This document shows, in pieces, positions 7,124 to 16,542 of a stretch of 64,000 bases of DNA. Both the position numbers and the translations under genes were made by a program. Origin of the DNA: Mesorhizobium sp. M1C.F.Ca.ET.210.01.1.1 (GTDB taxonomy: Bacteria; Pseudomonadota; Alphaproteobacteria; Rhizobiales; Rhizobiaceae); assembly GCF_004791585.1 (NCBI RefSeq), contig NZ_SRUU01000005.1, positions 93,236-157,235 of the forward strand, written 5' to 3'. The notes under the pieces are model-generated. The model was not told where the DNA came from, did no database searches, and saw only the letters and a program-made list of their open reading frames with translations. Position 1 is the stretch's first letter. The number at the start of each line of letters is the position of its first letter.

Positions 7124-10048
7124 GTGGCGCATAATCCGTTGGTTTCAATCGTGGTTCCTGCGCGCAACGCGGAGGCAACGCTGGCGCGCGCGCTCGATTG
7201 CCTTCTCGATCAGGAGTTAGGCGATTGGGAGGCGATCATCGTCGACGACGCCTCCACGGACCGCACCCCTGCGATCATCACCGACTATGTCGATCGCGAT
7301 GCCCGATTTCGGACGTTGAGGTCCTGCGCGCACAGCGCCGCCGGCGCGCGCAACAGCGGGATTGCCGCAGCGCGCGGCCACTGGCTCATGTTTCTGGACG
7401 CCGACGATTGGGTGGATGCCAGCTTCCTTGCGAAAATGCTGGCCGCGCTGAAGACCGCTCCCGATGCAGTGGCCGCCTATTGCGGTTCTCGGTGCGTGAT
7501 GCCCGATGGCGAACTTACCCCGTCGAGCATCGCAACCGAGGTTGCGATCCAGCCCTTCGAGACTTTCGCCCGCCGGTGCGCCATCCGCACTCACGCGCTG
7601 CTGGTCGACCGGGAGACAATTGTCGGGTTGGGCGGTTTCGATGCGTCGCTGCGCACCTGCGAGGACTGGGATCTGTGGCAGCGCCTCGCGCGTCTAGGCA
7701 GACGTTGGGTGATGGTCGACGAGGCGCTCGCTTTCTATCGGGTCGGCCCCAACTCGCTCTCGCGCAATTCGACGCAGATGCTCGCAGATGCGGAAATCGT
7801 GATCGCCCGCGGCTTTTCTCCTGATCCCAGGGTCAAACACCCGGCATCGGTTCACGCCAACGGGGCGATCGACGCGAACGGGTGCACCGCTTCAGAAGCG
7901 CTCGCGTGGTTCGCGTTGTGGAACGCCGCGTCGGATTGCGGCCGCGGCTCGCGCTCGATCAACCCGCAGTCCCTGCGTGCGCTCCCGGTGGGGCGTAAGT
8001 GGGCGCGAGAGATCGCCAAGGTGGTCTTCGATGGCCTTATGGCGGGAAGCCTGTCGGTGCCGGCGCAACTGGCCGCCAGGTGGGACAGGTTCGGCGGCTC
8101 CCTCGCCGAATTGATCATCGAACTCGGCAATGTCTGGGGGGACCCCGTAGCGGGTCGCCGCGCCCAGTATCACCTTGAGCAAATGCTTCTCGACTGCGAC
8201 GACCTTGCCGCGCCGCGCAGACTGGCGCGGACACTCGGAATTCGCGTCGACGCCAGAAATCCGACCTCGGCCGAACTGCCTGAAGGGATCGATCAAATCT
8301 ATGCCTATCTGATGATGGATGGCCAGATCGAGGCTCGCGTGCAGTTCGCCGCGCTGGGCACAGTGACAAGGCGTCATTGGATCGAATTGATCCTGGATGT
8401 CGTGCCTCCTGAGCGGCTTGCACTGGGCGCCGGTGCCGACACATCAAACATGTTTGCAGCCGAGGCATCATTGTCCATGGCAGGACACCGGTCTGATCCG
8501 AACAGCCATTTCGGCGAGCTTGCGCGATTGGCAGCGGAGGCGCAGAGGCTGGTTCGCTCGAGCGCCGAACCGGCAGAGCCTCTTGCCGCGCCGCGCCGCA
8601 AACCGGCCGCTGGCGACCGCGACGATGATCGCACATCGTTTTGGAATCACCATTTCGCGACCGAGGATCCCTGGAAATACGGTTCGCCCTATGAGCAGGA
8701 AAAATACGAGCGGCAGCTCGAAATTCTTCCTGCCGGTCCTATCGGGCGGGCGCTTGAACTGGCGTGCGCGGAGGGCCACTTCACGCGGCAACTGGCGCCG
8801 CGCGTGGGCCATTTGACCGCGACCGACATCTCCGCCGTAGCCATCGGGCGGGCGCGCGAGCGATCCGGCGATCAGCCGAATGTCGAGTTCAGCGTACTGG
8901 ATCTCTCTGCGGACACGCTGCCGGGTGAGATGGATCTGATCGTCTGCTCGGAAGTGCTCTACTACCTGGATGATCTCGCCGAGTTGCAGCGCGTCGCCAA
9001 GAAACTCGTTGAGGCGTTGGCGCCTGGCGGCAGTATCATCAGCGCACACGCATTCGTGCTCGGTGACAATGTCGAAAGGACGGGCTTCGACTGGAACACA
9101 TTTGGCGCGCAAGCGATCTCAGAGACGCTGGCAGCGACCGAAGGCCTCGTCCTCGAGCGATCGATCGAGACCGAGCTCTATCGCATAGACCGCTTCCGCC
9201 GCCTGTCGCCAGACGATGTGGCGACGGAGCCGATGATTGATCATGTGCCAATCCGCGCGCCCGTCGAAATCTCGGTCGCGCGAAAGATCGTCTGGGGAGG
9301 GGCGCGGGCCCTGCGCCGCGACGTCGCACGCGGCGAGCGGCGGCAGCGTATCCCTGTCCTCATGTATCACAGCGTCGCCGATGACGGTCCCGCCGCGCTC
9401 GCCCGTTATCGGTGCGCGCCCGCCGCATTCGGCAGCCAGATGGCATGGCTGCGCGCCAATGGCTTTCACGCGATCAATTCCGAGCAGCTGGAATGGTTCA
9501 TCGCCAACCGCCAGCCCTTCGCTGGCCGCCCGGTGCTCATTACCTTCGATGACGGCTTCCAGAATTTTGCCGACCATGCCTGGCCGATCTTGCGCGCGAA
9601 CGACCTGACCGCGGAAGTGTTCCTGGTGACCGACCTGGTGGGTGAAAGCGCACGATGGGATGCGGTCAGCGGTCCGCCGACCCCGCTTATGGACGCCGGG
9701 ACGGTGCGACGCCTCGCCGGCGAAGGCGCGTTCTTCGGAAGCCATATGGCGACGCATCGCGCAATCGATGGTCTGTCGAGCTCTGACTTGGCCGCCGAGC
9801 TCTTGCGCTCTCGTATGTTCATCGAACGCTGGACCGGTCGGCCGACCACGGCGTTCGCGGCGCCTTTCTCCGTCACCGACCGACGGCTTGGCCGACTTGC
9901 CAAGGAGTGCGGCTACCGGACCGGCTTCGGCGGCAGACACGGTCCGGCTGGCCTCGATTGCGATCTCATCGACCTTCCGCGCATCGAGATTCGCGGGGAT
10001 CGCTCGCTCGACGACTTTGTTGCCATTGTCGAGGCCGTGCTCGAATGA
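7124..10048 (+). CDS. Trifunctional-looking fusion: family 2 glycosyltransferase, SAM methyltransferase (NodS-like), polysaccharide deacetylase
   Basis: This is a 974-residue protein. Residues 1-230 are a GT2 domain: VSIVVPARNAEATLARAL, an IIVDDASTDRT nucleotide-binding stretch and a DADD metal site in LMFLDADDWVD. A helical linker follows. At about 500-700 comes a SAM-dependent methyltransferase resembling NodS/nodulation N-methyltransferases (SFWNHHFATEDPWKYGSPYE, then the SAM motif ALELACAEGHF). At about 740-974 is a NodB-type deacetylase with VLMYHSV, the metal aspartate in TFDDGFQNF and the SHMATH histidines. The three activities together suggest building and modifying an amino-sugar-containing surface or secreted glycan. 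The start is GTG and the ribosome-binding site is weak. No signal peptide or membrane helix is obvious, so the deacetylase is probably cytoplasmic. Confidence 0.85.
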   Translation: MAHNPLVSIVVPARNAEATLARALDCLLDQELGDWEAIIVDDASTDRTPAIITDYVDRDARFRTLRSCAHSAAGARNSGIAAARGHWLMFLDADDWVDASFLAKMLAALKTAPDAVAAYCGSRCVMPDGELTPSSIATEVAIQPFETFARRCAIRTHALLVDRETIVGLGGFDASLRTCEDWDLWQRLARLGRRWVMVDEALAFYRVGPNSLSRNSTQMLADAEIVIARGFSPDPRVKHPASVHANGAIDANGCTASEALAWFALWNAASDCGRGSRSINPQSLRALPVGRKWAREIAKVVFDGLMAGSLSVPAQLAARWDRFGGSLAELIIELGNVWGDPVAGRRAQYHLEQMLLDCDDLAAPRRLARTLGIRVDARNPTSAELPEGIDQIYAYLMMDGQIEARVQFAALGTVTRRHWIELILDVVPPERLALGAGADTSNMFAAEASLSMAGHRSDPNSHFGELARLAAEAQRLVRSSAEPAEPLAAPRRKPAAGDRDDDRTSFWNHHFATEDPWKYGSPYEQEKYERQLEILPAGPIGRALELACAEGHFTRQLAPRVGHLTATDISAVAIGRARERSGDQPNVEFSVLDLSADTLPGEMDLIVCSEVLYYLDDLAELQRVAKKLVEALAPGGSIISAHAFVLGDNVERTGFDWNTFGAQAISETLAATEGLVLERSIETELYRIDRFRRLSPDDVATEPMIDHVPIRAPVEISVARKIVWGGARALRRDVARGERRQRIPVLMYHSVADDGPAALARYRCAPAAFGSQMAWLRANGFHAINSEQLEWFIANRQPFAGRPVLITFDDGFQNFADHAWPILRANDLTAEVFLVTDLVGESARWDAVSGPPTPLMDAGTVRRLAGEGAFFGSHMATHRAIDGLSSSDLAAELLRSRMFIERWTGRPTTAFAAPFSVTDRRLGRLAKECGYRTGFGGRHGPAGLDCDLIDLPRIEIRGDRSLDDFVAIVEAVLE

Positions 10049-10095
10049 AGCGGCTGGATCAGTCGCTGGAGGCTGACCGATAGTCGCCGTGAGGC

Positions 10096-11481
10096 TCAGG
10101 TCGCCTTGATCTCTGCCCGGCCGATCTTGCGCCATCGGGCGTTTTCGCGAACCAATTTCAGGTCGTCGGTCGTCTCGGCCAATGTCCGCAATCTGTATCG
10201 CCCATGCAGGTCCGGGAAGAGCGCCCCTTCCGGCAGGGCGGCAAGCTGCTCGCGGACGGAGATCTTCTCATCGATGACCCGCGTGCCCCAGGCATTTTCC
10301 CGAACCTGCAGCTCCGCAGCCAGATCGCGCTCTTCCGGCGCGTTTTCGTCCAGCGCAGCCAGCAGGATTGAGTGGAAAAGCGCGACATAGCCAATCTGCC
10401 TCAGGCCGCCGACAACCCGCACCCGCGGCAATATGGCAAGGACGAGGAACATCAGGAACAAGTTCGGCAGCAGCACGCCGTCCGCCAACGCCTGCTTGAG
10501 ATGCGGCCGCTCGAACGGGATGGAAAGACCAAGCGGCCTGTCAGGCTCGATCAGGTGCCCGTTCTCGAGGACGAGCCTGCGCACGCGTTCCTCGCGGATG
10601 CCCCAGAAATAGTCCGTGGCATTGGGCAGGAATCTGCCAAATGGACCCGACGCGGCCTCTTGCAGGGCATGGTCGAGACGCTGGCGTCTTGCGGGTTCAA
10701 TGAGCAGCTTGCAAAGAAGGCTGCCGTCATGTTCCAGGTGCCGCGCCGCGGCAGCCGCCGCGAGCCGGTCATCGATGAAAACCGGCAGGGCCATGCCGGA
10801 ACGATCCCAATTGGCGACCAGATCCTCGTTGAGGGCTGTCAGCGCATCGGCGGCGGTTCCAAACACCTTGTCCCGGCTGGCCAGCAGTGTGCCCAGCCAG
10901 CGGCTGGCATCCGTTTCGTCACCCACCGCTTCGAGCGCGCCCTTATTGAGGGAGACGGGACCGGCCGCGCAGGCGCTTTTACGGCACAGTTTGTGGCGCC
11001 CCATGCCAAACAGGTTGACCTTGTCGTCGCCGAGATCGAGCCATCCCGGCCCCTCCCGGCCGACTGTCTCCATGGTCATCGTGGTTCCCATGAAGCCGAC
11101 GAAGGCCGACAGCCCGTTTTCGACCGCGCCGAGCCAGGCGAGCAGGAGGGCATCGAAGGTGATCCTGTCCATCAGCAGCAGGCAGTGCAGGCCGGACTGA
11201 ATCACCGGTCTGTGCTCGAACTCTTCGAGGGCCTTGCCGATCTCCTCGGGCTGCATGATCGCACCAAGGCGCTGATGCAGGACGTCGCGCAGGATCGCAC
11301 GGGCAGCGATCGCCGGACCCGATACAGGCCTTGCCACCGGCCGCCACAGATGGCGGGCGTAATCGGAAACGGGTGCAGTCCAGTTTTGCTCGATGTCGCG
11401 AACGACTTCCGGGCAGAGCAGCGACAGCACGGCCAGAATTTCCGCCGGAGGCGTAGGGCTTGGATCAAGGACGGCGGTCAT
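10096..11481 (-). CDS. Hypothetical protein, 461 residues
   Basis: I do not recognise a family. The protein is mostly helical with a hydrophobic stretch at LPNLFLMFLVLAILPRVRVVGG (about 355-376), which may be one membrane-associated helix, and a cysteine pair in RKSACAAG. There is no signal peptide. It converges with the glycosyltransferase fusion gene (47-base gap) and is followed upstream by a GNAT gene on the same strand. Codon use and GC look like the surrounding genes and the frame is long, so it is very likely a real gene. Confidence 0.6.
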   Translation of the reverse strand: MTAVLDPSPTPPAEILAVLSLLCPEVVRDIEQNWTAPVSDYARHLWRPVARPVSGPAIAARAILRDVLHQRLGAIMQPEEIGKALEEFEHRPVIQSGLHCLLLMDRITFDALLLAWLGAVENGLSAFVGFMGTTMTMETVGREGPGWLDLGDDKVNLFGMGRHKLCRKSACAAGPVSLNKGALEAVGDETDASRWLGTLLASRDKVFGTAADALTALNEDLVANWDRSGMALPVFIDDRLAAAAAARHLEHDGSLLCKLLIEPARRQRLDHALQEAASGPFGRFLPNATDYFWGIREERVRRLVLENGHLIEPDRPLGLSIPFERPHLKQALADGVLLPNLFLMFLVLAILPRVRVVGGLRQIGYVALFHSILLAALDENAPEERDLAAELQVRENAWGTRVIDEKISVREQLAALPEGALFPDLHGRYRLRTLAETTDDLKLVRENARWRKIGRAEIKAT

Positions 11482-11558
11482 CGGTCTCGTCTAGCCGCTT
11501 GCGGTGCAAACGCCAAGGGAGGCCAGACTTGCGGGGCGCGGCCGGCCCTCAGCGGATC

Positions 11559-12083
11559 CTAGAACCGCAGCCGGGCCATGCTCAGGAGGTCGCGATACTG
11601 CCCGTCGGTAAAACCGGCCTTCACATGCCGGCCTTCGACCTCGAAGCCGTGACTTGTGTAGAGACGGATGGCCGGTTCGTTGTCGGCATAGACGGTCAAT
11701 TCGACCCGCTTCAGGGCCCGCCAGTTGTCGGCCACGTCAAGCAGCGCGCCAAGTATGGCAGAACCGATGCCTTTGCCGACAAAGGCATCGTCAATGCCGA
11801 TATTGATCTCGCCGATATGCGAGCGGCGCGGCGAACCCTGCACCTCCAGGCGGCCGTGGCCGACAACCTTGCCGTCCAGCTCCGCAACGATCCAGGTGGT
11901 CTCCTGGCCGGACTTGGCGATGCGCCGCTCCACCTGCTCCACCATCTCGAAAGGCATCCTGAACGTGCCCCAGCGGAAGCCCGGCATGTTGAAGATGGCG
12001 CAAAGCGCCTCCGCATCGCTTGGCCGGACGGATCGGAGCTGCGGCTGGATTTTTTTGGAGGATGGCGAGGTCGTGCTGGTCAT
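11559..12083 (-). CDS. GNAT-family N-acetyltransferase
   Basis: This 174-residue protein has the GNAT fold: VRPSDAEALCAIF at the start, a central EINIGIDDAFVGKGIGSAILGALLDVA stretch that contains the acetyl-CoA pyrophosphate loop (V-G-K-G-I-G-S), and the C-terminal VELTVYADNEPAIRLYTSHGFEVEGR motif typical of RimI/PhnO-like enzymes. It transfers an acetyl group from acetyl-CoA to an unknown amine. The start at 12083 is chosen because GGGAAA lies upstream; an ATG 39 bases further up is possible. Confidence 0.85.
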   Translation of the reverse strand: MTSTTSPSSKKIQPQLRSVRPSDAEALCAIFNMPGFRWGTFRMPFEMVEQVERRIAKSGQETTWIVAELDGKVVGHGRLEVQGSPRRSHIGEINIGIDDAFVGKGIGSAILGALLDVADNWRALKRVELTVYADNEPAIRLYTSHGFEVEGRHVKAGFTDGQYRDLLSMARLRF

Positions 12084-12157
12084 GGCGTTTCCCGGCGAAG
12101 GCAATCGGCCGTCACGATGCACCGGACGTCACCTGAAAATCCAGCCGTCTCTGCACC

Positions 12158-12982
12158 CTATGATGCCGATTGCGCGCCAAAATATCGGGAGGCGGCGTAG
12201 AGCTTGAGGACGCCGCTGATGCCGATCCAGGCGAAAAGGGCGAGCCAGCATAACGTCCCTGCCGCCGTCCAGGCGATCCGGTGCACCGCAGCGTCGGTGA
12301 TGACGAGGCCAAGGATGGCAAGCAGGCCAACCAGAAACTGTGCCAGGCCGAGCACCAAAAGTTCCTCGCGCGGCGCGCTTCTCCAGACAAGATAAATGCC
12401 GCCCGCCCCGGCGAGGAAGATGGCGCTGTAGACTTGAGCGTGGAAGGCATCGACCGGCCATGGCCAGAAGTTGTTGAATGTCAGGGGAAACAACAACAGG
12501 CCAACGCCGTAGACCCCGAGGATCGCCGATTCCACCGGCATGTAGCCGCGCCATGCGGGGCTTAAGATCACGCCTTTTGCGGAAGGACGATCACTGGCCC
12601 GCCATAGGAACAGCCCGGATACCGCGACCGACGCAAGATAAACCAGAAACCAGAGCCAGGGCGCTTTGCGCTCGAAGTTGAAATAGCCGAGATTGATGAA
12701 CGAAGCCGCCGACACGATGACGGTGAAGATGAAGGCCATGACGAGCACCAGCCTGCCGGGCGACCAGCGATTCCAGAACAGCAGTGCCGCCATCACGACC
12801 ATTTCGGCGGTGTAGAAGCCGCCGAGGAAGCGGGCATTGAACGGCGTGACGGCCCAGGGCCAGCGCGGCTTGACCAGCACAGGCGCGAAAAACAGCCCGG
12901 CGCCCACGATCAGGACGATGATGACCACCACGGAAAAAAGGCGCAGGGCCGCGGGAAATGGCGGGTTGTCGGATGTCGGCAT
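12158..12982 (-). CDS. Multi-pass membrane protein of unknown function
   Basis: This 274-residue protein has about eight hydrophobic helices, for example LFSVVVIIVLIVGAGLFF, LVLVMAFIFTVIVSAASF, WFLVYLASVAVSGLFL and LLVLGLAQFLVGLLAILGLV, with short loops. The ATG at 12982 is preferred over an upstream one because the extension is not hydrophobic or conserved-looking. It probably forms an operon with the downstream acetyltransferase (74-base gap). No transport or enzymatic motif is recognised. Confidence 0.7.
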   Translation of the reverse strand: MPTSDNPPFPAALRLFSVVVIIVLIVGAGLFFAPVLVKPRWPWAVTPFNARFLGGFYTAEMVVMAALLFWNRWSPGRLVLVMAFIFTVIVSAASFINLGYFNFERKAPWLWFLVYLASVAVSGLFLWRASDRPSAKGVILSPAWRGYMPVESAILGVYGVGLLLFPLTFNNFWPWPVDAFHAQVYSAIFLAGAGGIYLVWRSAPREELLVLGLAQFLVGLLAILGLVITDAAVHRIAWTAAGTLCWLALFAWIGISGVLKLYAASRYFGAQSAS

Positions 12983-13186
12983 GGGAGAGAGCCCCAAAGA
13001 TGAATGCCCATGGACCATCATAGTGCCGCTTGCGGCCGGTGAAAATCTGCCGAATGGAGATTGACCTGTCACCAGGCCCGTCTATTCGAATGGCCGTATG
13101 ATCTGTTTGGAAGTAAAATGGAATCTTCGGACCAGAGAGCGGTCCGGTCAACACGCCTCGGAGGCGCATTTTCCGGAGCCTGCACG

Positions 13187-14602
13187 ATGAACGAAACTCA
13201 GGATCTGTTCTCGCTTCTGCGGCAATCGGCCGATGTCGATCCACTGGCAGTCGACGCGATCAAGCGAACCATCGCGGAGGGCGAGGACCACGAACTTTGC
13301 CGCATTAATGCGCTGGCCTTCGCTAGCAAGCACGGTCTCGACGAGGAGCGCGTCATAGGCGCCTTTCTCCATGCTGCGCGGGTAGGCATCTTCGACATTT
13401 CCTGGAATGTTCTGTGCCCCGGCTGCGGCGGCGTGCTTGACACCAACGCCACGCTGAAAACGCTGCAGAAGGACGAATACACCTGCGCGCTGTGCTCCTC
13501 AGGTTATTCGCCGACCCTCGACGAGATGGTCGAGGTGACATTCACCGTCAGTCCCCGCATGCGCAGGATTGCCGCCCATAATCCGCACGAACTGCCGATG
13601 GTTGAATATTTCCGCCAGATCTACTGGGCGTCTGGCGTCGATCTGCAGGATGAGGATTTCGCCAAAACGATGGAAGCGTTCTCGCTGGAAGATATCGAGC
13701 TTGAGCCCGGCGAAAAGGCGGTTCTGCCCATACAGCTTCCGTCCGAATTCGTCATCGTCTTCGAGCCGGTCACCCATTCAGCGCAGTTCATCGATGTGAA
13801 GGGCGAACCGACAAAGGAGCGCCGAAGCCTCTCTCTGGTCTTCGACCGCGAGCATGTCCAGAGCCAGACGCTGGAGATGCAACCCGGCCCGTTGCGCATT
13901 TCGCTGGAAAACAGGACCGACACCCGCGTGCTGCCGACCGTTTTCATCGCCGGCAAGGCATTGCATGATTTCCCGGGCAAACGCCGACCCTTCGTCACCG
14001 CCAAGCGCCTGCTCACCAACCAGACGTTCCGCGACCTCTATCGCACGGATACGCTCGACATCAACCAGCGCCTGAAGATCACCAGCCTGACCTTCCTGTT
14101 CACCGACCTGCGCGGATCGACCGCGCTTTACGAGCGGGTGGGCGACCTTTTGGCCTTCGATCTCGTGCGCGCGCATTTCCAGGTTCTGCACGAGATCGTC
14201 GCTGCGGAGGCAGGCGCGGTGGTGAAGACGATCGGTGATGCGGTGATGGCGACCTTCGCGACGCCTGATCGAGCGATTGCTGCGGCCCTCAGGATGCGCG
14301 AAGCCATGCGTGCGCTCAACGACAAGAGCGGGCGCGAGGATCTGCTGCTCAAGATCGGGGTCCATGCCGGCCCCTGCATCGCCGTGTCCATGAACGAGCG
14401 ACAGGATTATTTCGGCCAGACGGTCAACATTGCTTCGCGGGTCCAGAACCTTGCCACCGCACAGGCGATCTTCGCCACGCGTGCGGTGGTCGAGGACAAT
14501 CTCACCGCCGATCTGTTGCACAGGAACGCGCTGACGCCCGTTCCGCACGAGGTCTCGCTGCGCGGCATCGAGCGAGAGATAGCAGTCTATACGATCCCCT
14601 GA
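13187..14602 (+). CDS. Class III adenylate/guanylate cyclase with N-terminal zinc-ribbon-like region
   Basis: This 471-residue soluble protein has a C-terminal class III cyclase domain (about 300-471). Metal aspartates are in FLFTDLRGSTALYERVGD and in KTIGDAVMATF, followed by the conserved VNIASRVQNLA segment. The N-terminal part has paired cysteines (CPGCGG and, about 25 residues on, CALC), which look like a zinc ribbon. A beta-rich middle region resembles the DUF5939-type region found with such cyclases; that name is from memory. The start at 13187 has GGAG nine bases upstream. It is divergent from the membrane protein gene and converges on a methyltransferase gene with only a 16-base gap. 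Confidence 0.88.
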   Translation: MNETQDLFSLLRQSADVDPLAVDAIKRTIAEGEDHELCRINALAFASKHGLDEERVIGAFLHAARVGIFDISWNVLCPGCGGVLDTNATLKTLQKDEYTCALCSSGYSPTLDEMVEVTFTVSPRMRRIAAHNPHELPMVEYFRQIYWASGVDLQDEDFAKTMEAFSLEDIELEPGEKAVLPIQLPSEFVIVFEPVTHSAQFIDVKGEPTKERRSLSLVFDREHVQSQTLEMQPGPLRISLENRTDTRVLPTVFIAGKALHDFPGKRRPFVTAKRLLTNQTFRDLYRTDTLDINQRLKITSLTFLFTDLRGSTALYERVGDLLAFDLVRAHFQVLHEIVAAEAGAVVKTIGDAVMATFATPDRAIAAALRMREAMRALNDKSGREDLLLKIGVHAGPCIAVSMNERQDYFGQTVNIASRVQNLATAQAIFATRAVVEDNLTADLLHRNALTPVPHEVSLRGIEREIAVYTIP

Positions 14603-14618
14603 AGACTTGGGTCGGCCC

Positions 14619-15098
14619 TCACACGCGCCTGCAGACAAAATAACGATCGGCGGGCACTGAAGGCGGCAGCGGGAGGCGTTGCAGCTGCGGGTGATCGAGC
14701 GGTGTGCCGCTGACCGCAATGCCGCCGACGCGAAGCAGGCGCGCGGTCAGATCGGGAAGCCAGGTGGAGGTCACAGCGTCGCGGTCTTCATAGCCGGTGC
14801 CGATGTCGGCATGGACAAGAGCGGCATCGATGCCAATGAACCGGCTCGCCGTCTCGCGTATCTCGCCGAGCACGAGGTTTTCAGGTTCGGGAATCGAGCT
14901 GGAGTGCGCGGCCAATGCGCGGTCGAACGCCACGATCCGGCGTCCGGGCAGGCGCTCGCGCAGATGATGGAACGTCCGGCCATTGCCGAGGCCGAGTTCG
15001 ATCACGGGGCCTTCGATCTTGGCCACCTCCACGCAGACTTGATCGAGAATGTCGCGCTGTGCGGTCAGCCTGCGGATGAAACTCTCGAGGCGAGACAT
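14619..15098 (-). CDS. Small class I SAM-dependent methyltransferase
   Basis: This 159-residue protein has a SAM-binding motif I in VIELGLGNGRTFHHLRERLPGRRIVAFDRALAAH, where the acidic residue at the end of strand 2 is the expected ribose contact, and the late strand motif LLRVGGIAVSGTPLD. It is shorter than most methyltransferases, so it may be a compact enzyme with an unknown small substrate. The ATG at 15098 has AGGA at a workable distance; an ATG at 15125 would add nine residues. It lies downstream of the ABC importer operon on the same strand, with a repeat element between. Confidence 0.7.
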   Translation of the reverse strand: MSRLESFIRRLTAQRDILDQVCVEVAKIEGPVIELGLGNGRTFHHLRERLPGRRIVAFDRALAAHSSSIPEPENLVLGEIRETASRFIGIDAALVHADIGTGYEDRDAVTSTWLPDLTARLLRVGGIAVSGTPLDHPQLQRLPLPPSVPADRYFVCRRV

Positions 15099-15210
15099 AT
15101 GCGTTTGTGTCCTGAACCAGCTCATGGGATCGGCAATGCCCGCGACCGGAACGGTTCGCGGGTGAAACCCGGGAGCGACGTAGTAACCCCGATCGAGCCT
15201 CGCCGCATAT

Positions 15211-15280
15211 AGAGCAATTCCAGGAAAAGTGTGAAACGGTTTTCCGCCCGGAATTGCGTCAAAACAAAGAGATAGAGCGG
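15211..15280 (+). repeat. Dispersed palindromic intergenic repeat, copy A
   Basis: A 70-base unit starts with AGAGCAATTCC and ends with GATAGAGCGG. Inside, GCAATTCC...GGAAAA pairs with TTTTCC...GGAATTGC, so the transcript could fold into a hairpin. Near-identical copies lie at 26204-26272 and 39995-40097. It sits between the permease gene and the methyltransferase gene. Confidence 0.8.
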
Positions 15281-15360
15281 CACTGCAACAGCCGGACAGC
15301 CTGCCGGCAAAGATCATACCGGGGTAGGGGGGCGGCCCGGCATGCGGCGGAATGGCGATC

Positions 15361-16542
15361 TCACTTGTAGGGGTCCGCGGCGTCCCGCAAGCCGTCGCCG
15401 AGGAAGTTGAATGCCAGGATCACGAGAATGACGGGCAGGATCGGCAAAAGCAGCCATGGATAGAACGCGATCACGCTGACGCTGCGCGCCTCGGTGAGCA
15501 GGATGCCCCAGCTGGTTATCGGCGCCCTCAGGCCGAGCCCGAGGAAGCTCAGCGCCGTCTCGCCCAGGATCATGCCGGGTATGGAGATCGTCGCCGTCGC
15601 GATCAGATGCGACATGAAGCCGGGAATGAGGTGCCGCCGGATAATGCGGCCGCTGCTGGCGCCCATCAATTGCGCGGCCAGAACATAATCCTCCTCGCGC
15701 AACGCCAGAAGCTTTGAACGCACGGCCCGCGCCAGTCCGGTCCAGTGGAGCAGCCCGAGGATGACGGTGATGCCGAAATAGATCAGGATCGGACTCCAGG
15801 TTATCGGCATGATCGCCGCCAGAGCCAGCCATAGCGGAATGCTGGGAATAGATTGCAGAACTTCGATTATGCGTTGAACGATCAGGTCGAAGATACCGCC
15901 GTGATAGCCGGCCAGTCCGCCGATGACTATGCCGAGCAGGAAGCTGAAAGCGATGCCGACGAGGCCGATCGTCAGTGAAATGCGCGCGCCATAGATGATG
16001 CGCGAGAGCACATCGCGCCCCAGCCTGTCGGTGCCGGCCAGAAAGAGCTGGCCGTTTTCGGCCGGGCAGACAAGATGCCTGTCACCTTCTATCAGGCCCA
16101 AGAACCGGTAACTGTCGCCCCTGCAGAAGAAACGGATCCGCTGAACATCATCCTGGTTATCGATGTAGTTCCGCTTGAGCGTGTCCATATCCAGCGTCAT
16201 CCGGCGGCCATAGACGAACGGCCCGACGAACTGGCCGTTGTGGAAAAGATGCACCCGCTGCGGTGGCGAATAGATGTAGTCCATGTTGCGCGTGTGCAGA
16301 TTGTAGGGCGCCAGGAACTCGCAGATCAGTATCCCGAGATAAAGCGCTGCCAGGAATATGCCGGATATAAGGGCAAGCCGGTGCCGTCGGAATTTCCACC
16401 ACATCAGCCGCAATTGCGACGCCTGAAAGACCTTCGACTGCTCCGCCGTCATCGCCTCCACCGACTGCAGGTCGAAGGGCGCGATGGAAACGTAGTGTTG
16501 TAGTGGAGCACCCGGAGCGGGCAGCGGCGACGTCGTGTTCAT
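15361..16542 (-). CDS. ABC transporter permease, OppC/DppC type
   Basis: This 393-residue inner-membrane protein has an OppC-type N-terminal segment (LRLMWWKFRRHRLALISGIFL), then a long periplasmic loop of about 110 residues, then the permease core. The EAA-like coupling loop reads VLAAQLMGASSGRIIRRHLIPG, which contacts the ATPase, and the C-terminal LAFNFLGDGLRDAADP is the standard OppC/DppC ending. The long first loop is typical of the larger YejE-like subgroup. Its start overlaps the upstream permease stop by four bases (ATGA), so the two are translationally coupled. It should work with the other subunits encoded at 16.5-21.3 kb to import a peptide-like or other oligomeric substrate. Confidence 0.92.
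   Translation of the reverse strand: MNTTSPLPAPGAPLQHYVSIAPFDLQSVEAMTAEQSKVFQASQLRLMWWKFRRHRLALISGIFLAALYLGILICEFLAPYNLHTRNMDYIYSPPQRVHLFHNGQFVGPFVYGRRMTLDMDTLKRNYIDNQDDVQRIRFFCRGDSYRFLGLIEGDRHLVCPAENGQLFLAGTDRLGRDVLSRIIYGARISLTIGLVGIAFSFLLGIVIGGLAGYHGGIFDLIVQRIIEVLQSIPSIPLWLALAAIMPITWSPILIYFGITVILGLLHWTGLARAVRSKLLALREEDYVLAAQLMGASSGRIIRRHLIPGFMSHLIATATISIPGMILGETALSFLGLGLRAPITSWGILLTEARSVSVIAFYPWLLLPILPVILVILAFNFLGDGLRDAADPYK

Noticed and set aside
7124..10048. Reading the fusion gene as nodulation genes nodC/nodS/nodB
   Set aside because: Domain classes match but the GT2 part lacks chitin-synthase membrane helices, and no other nod gene or nod box is seen.
13778..14719. Minus-strand frame of 313 codons opposite the cyclase at 13187
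   Set aside because: The plus-strand frame has unmistakable cyclase motifs; the antisense product has none.
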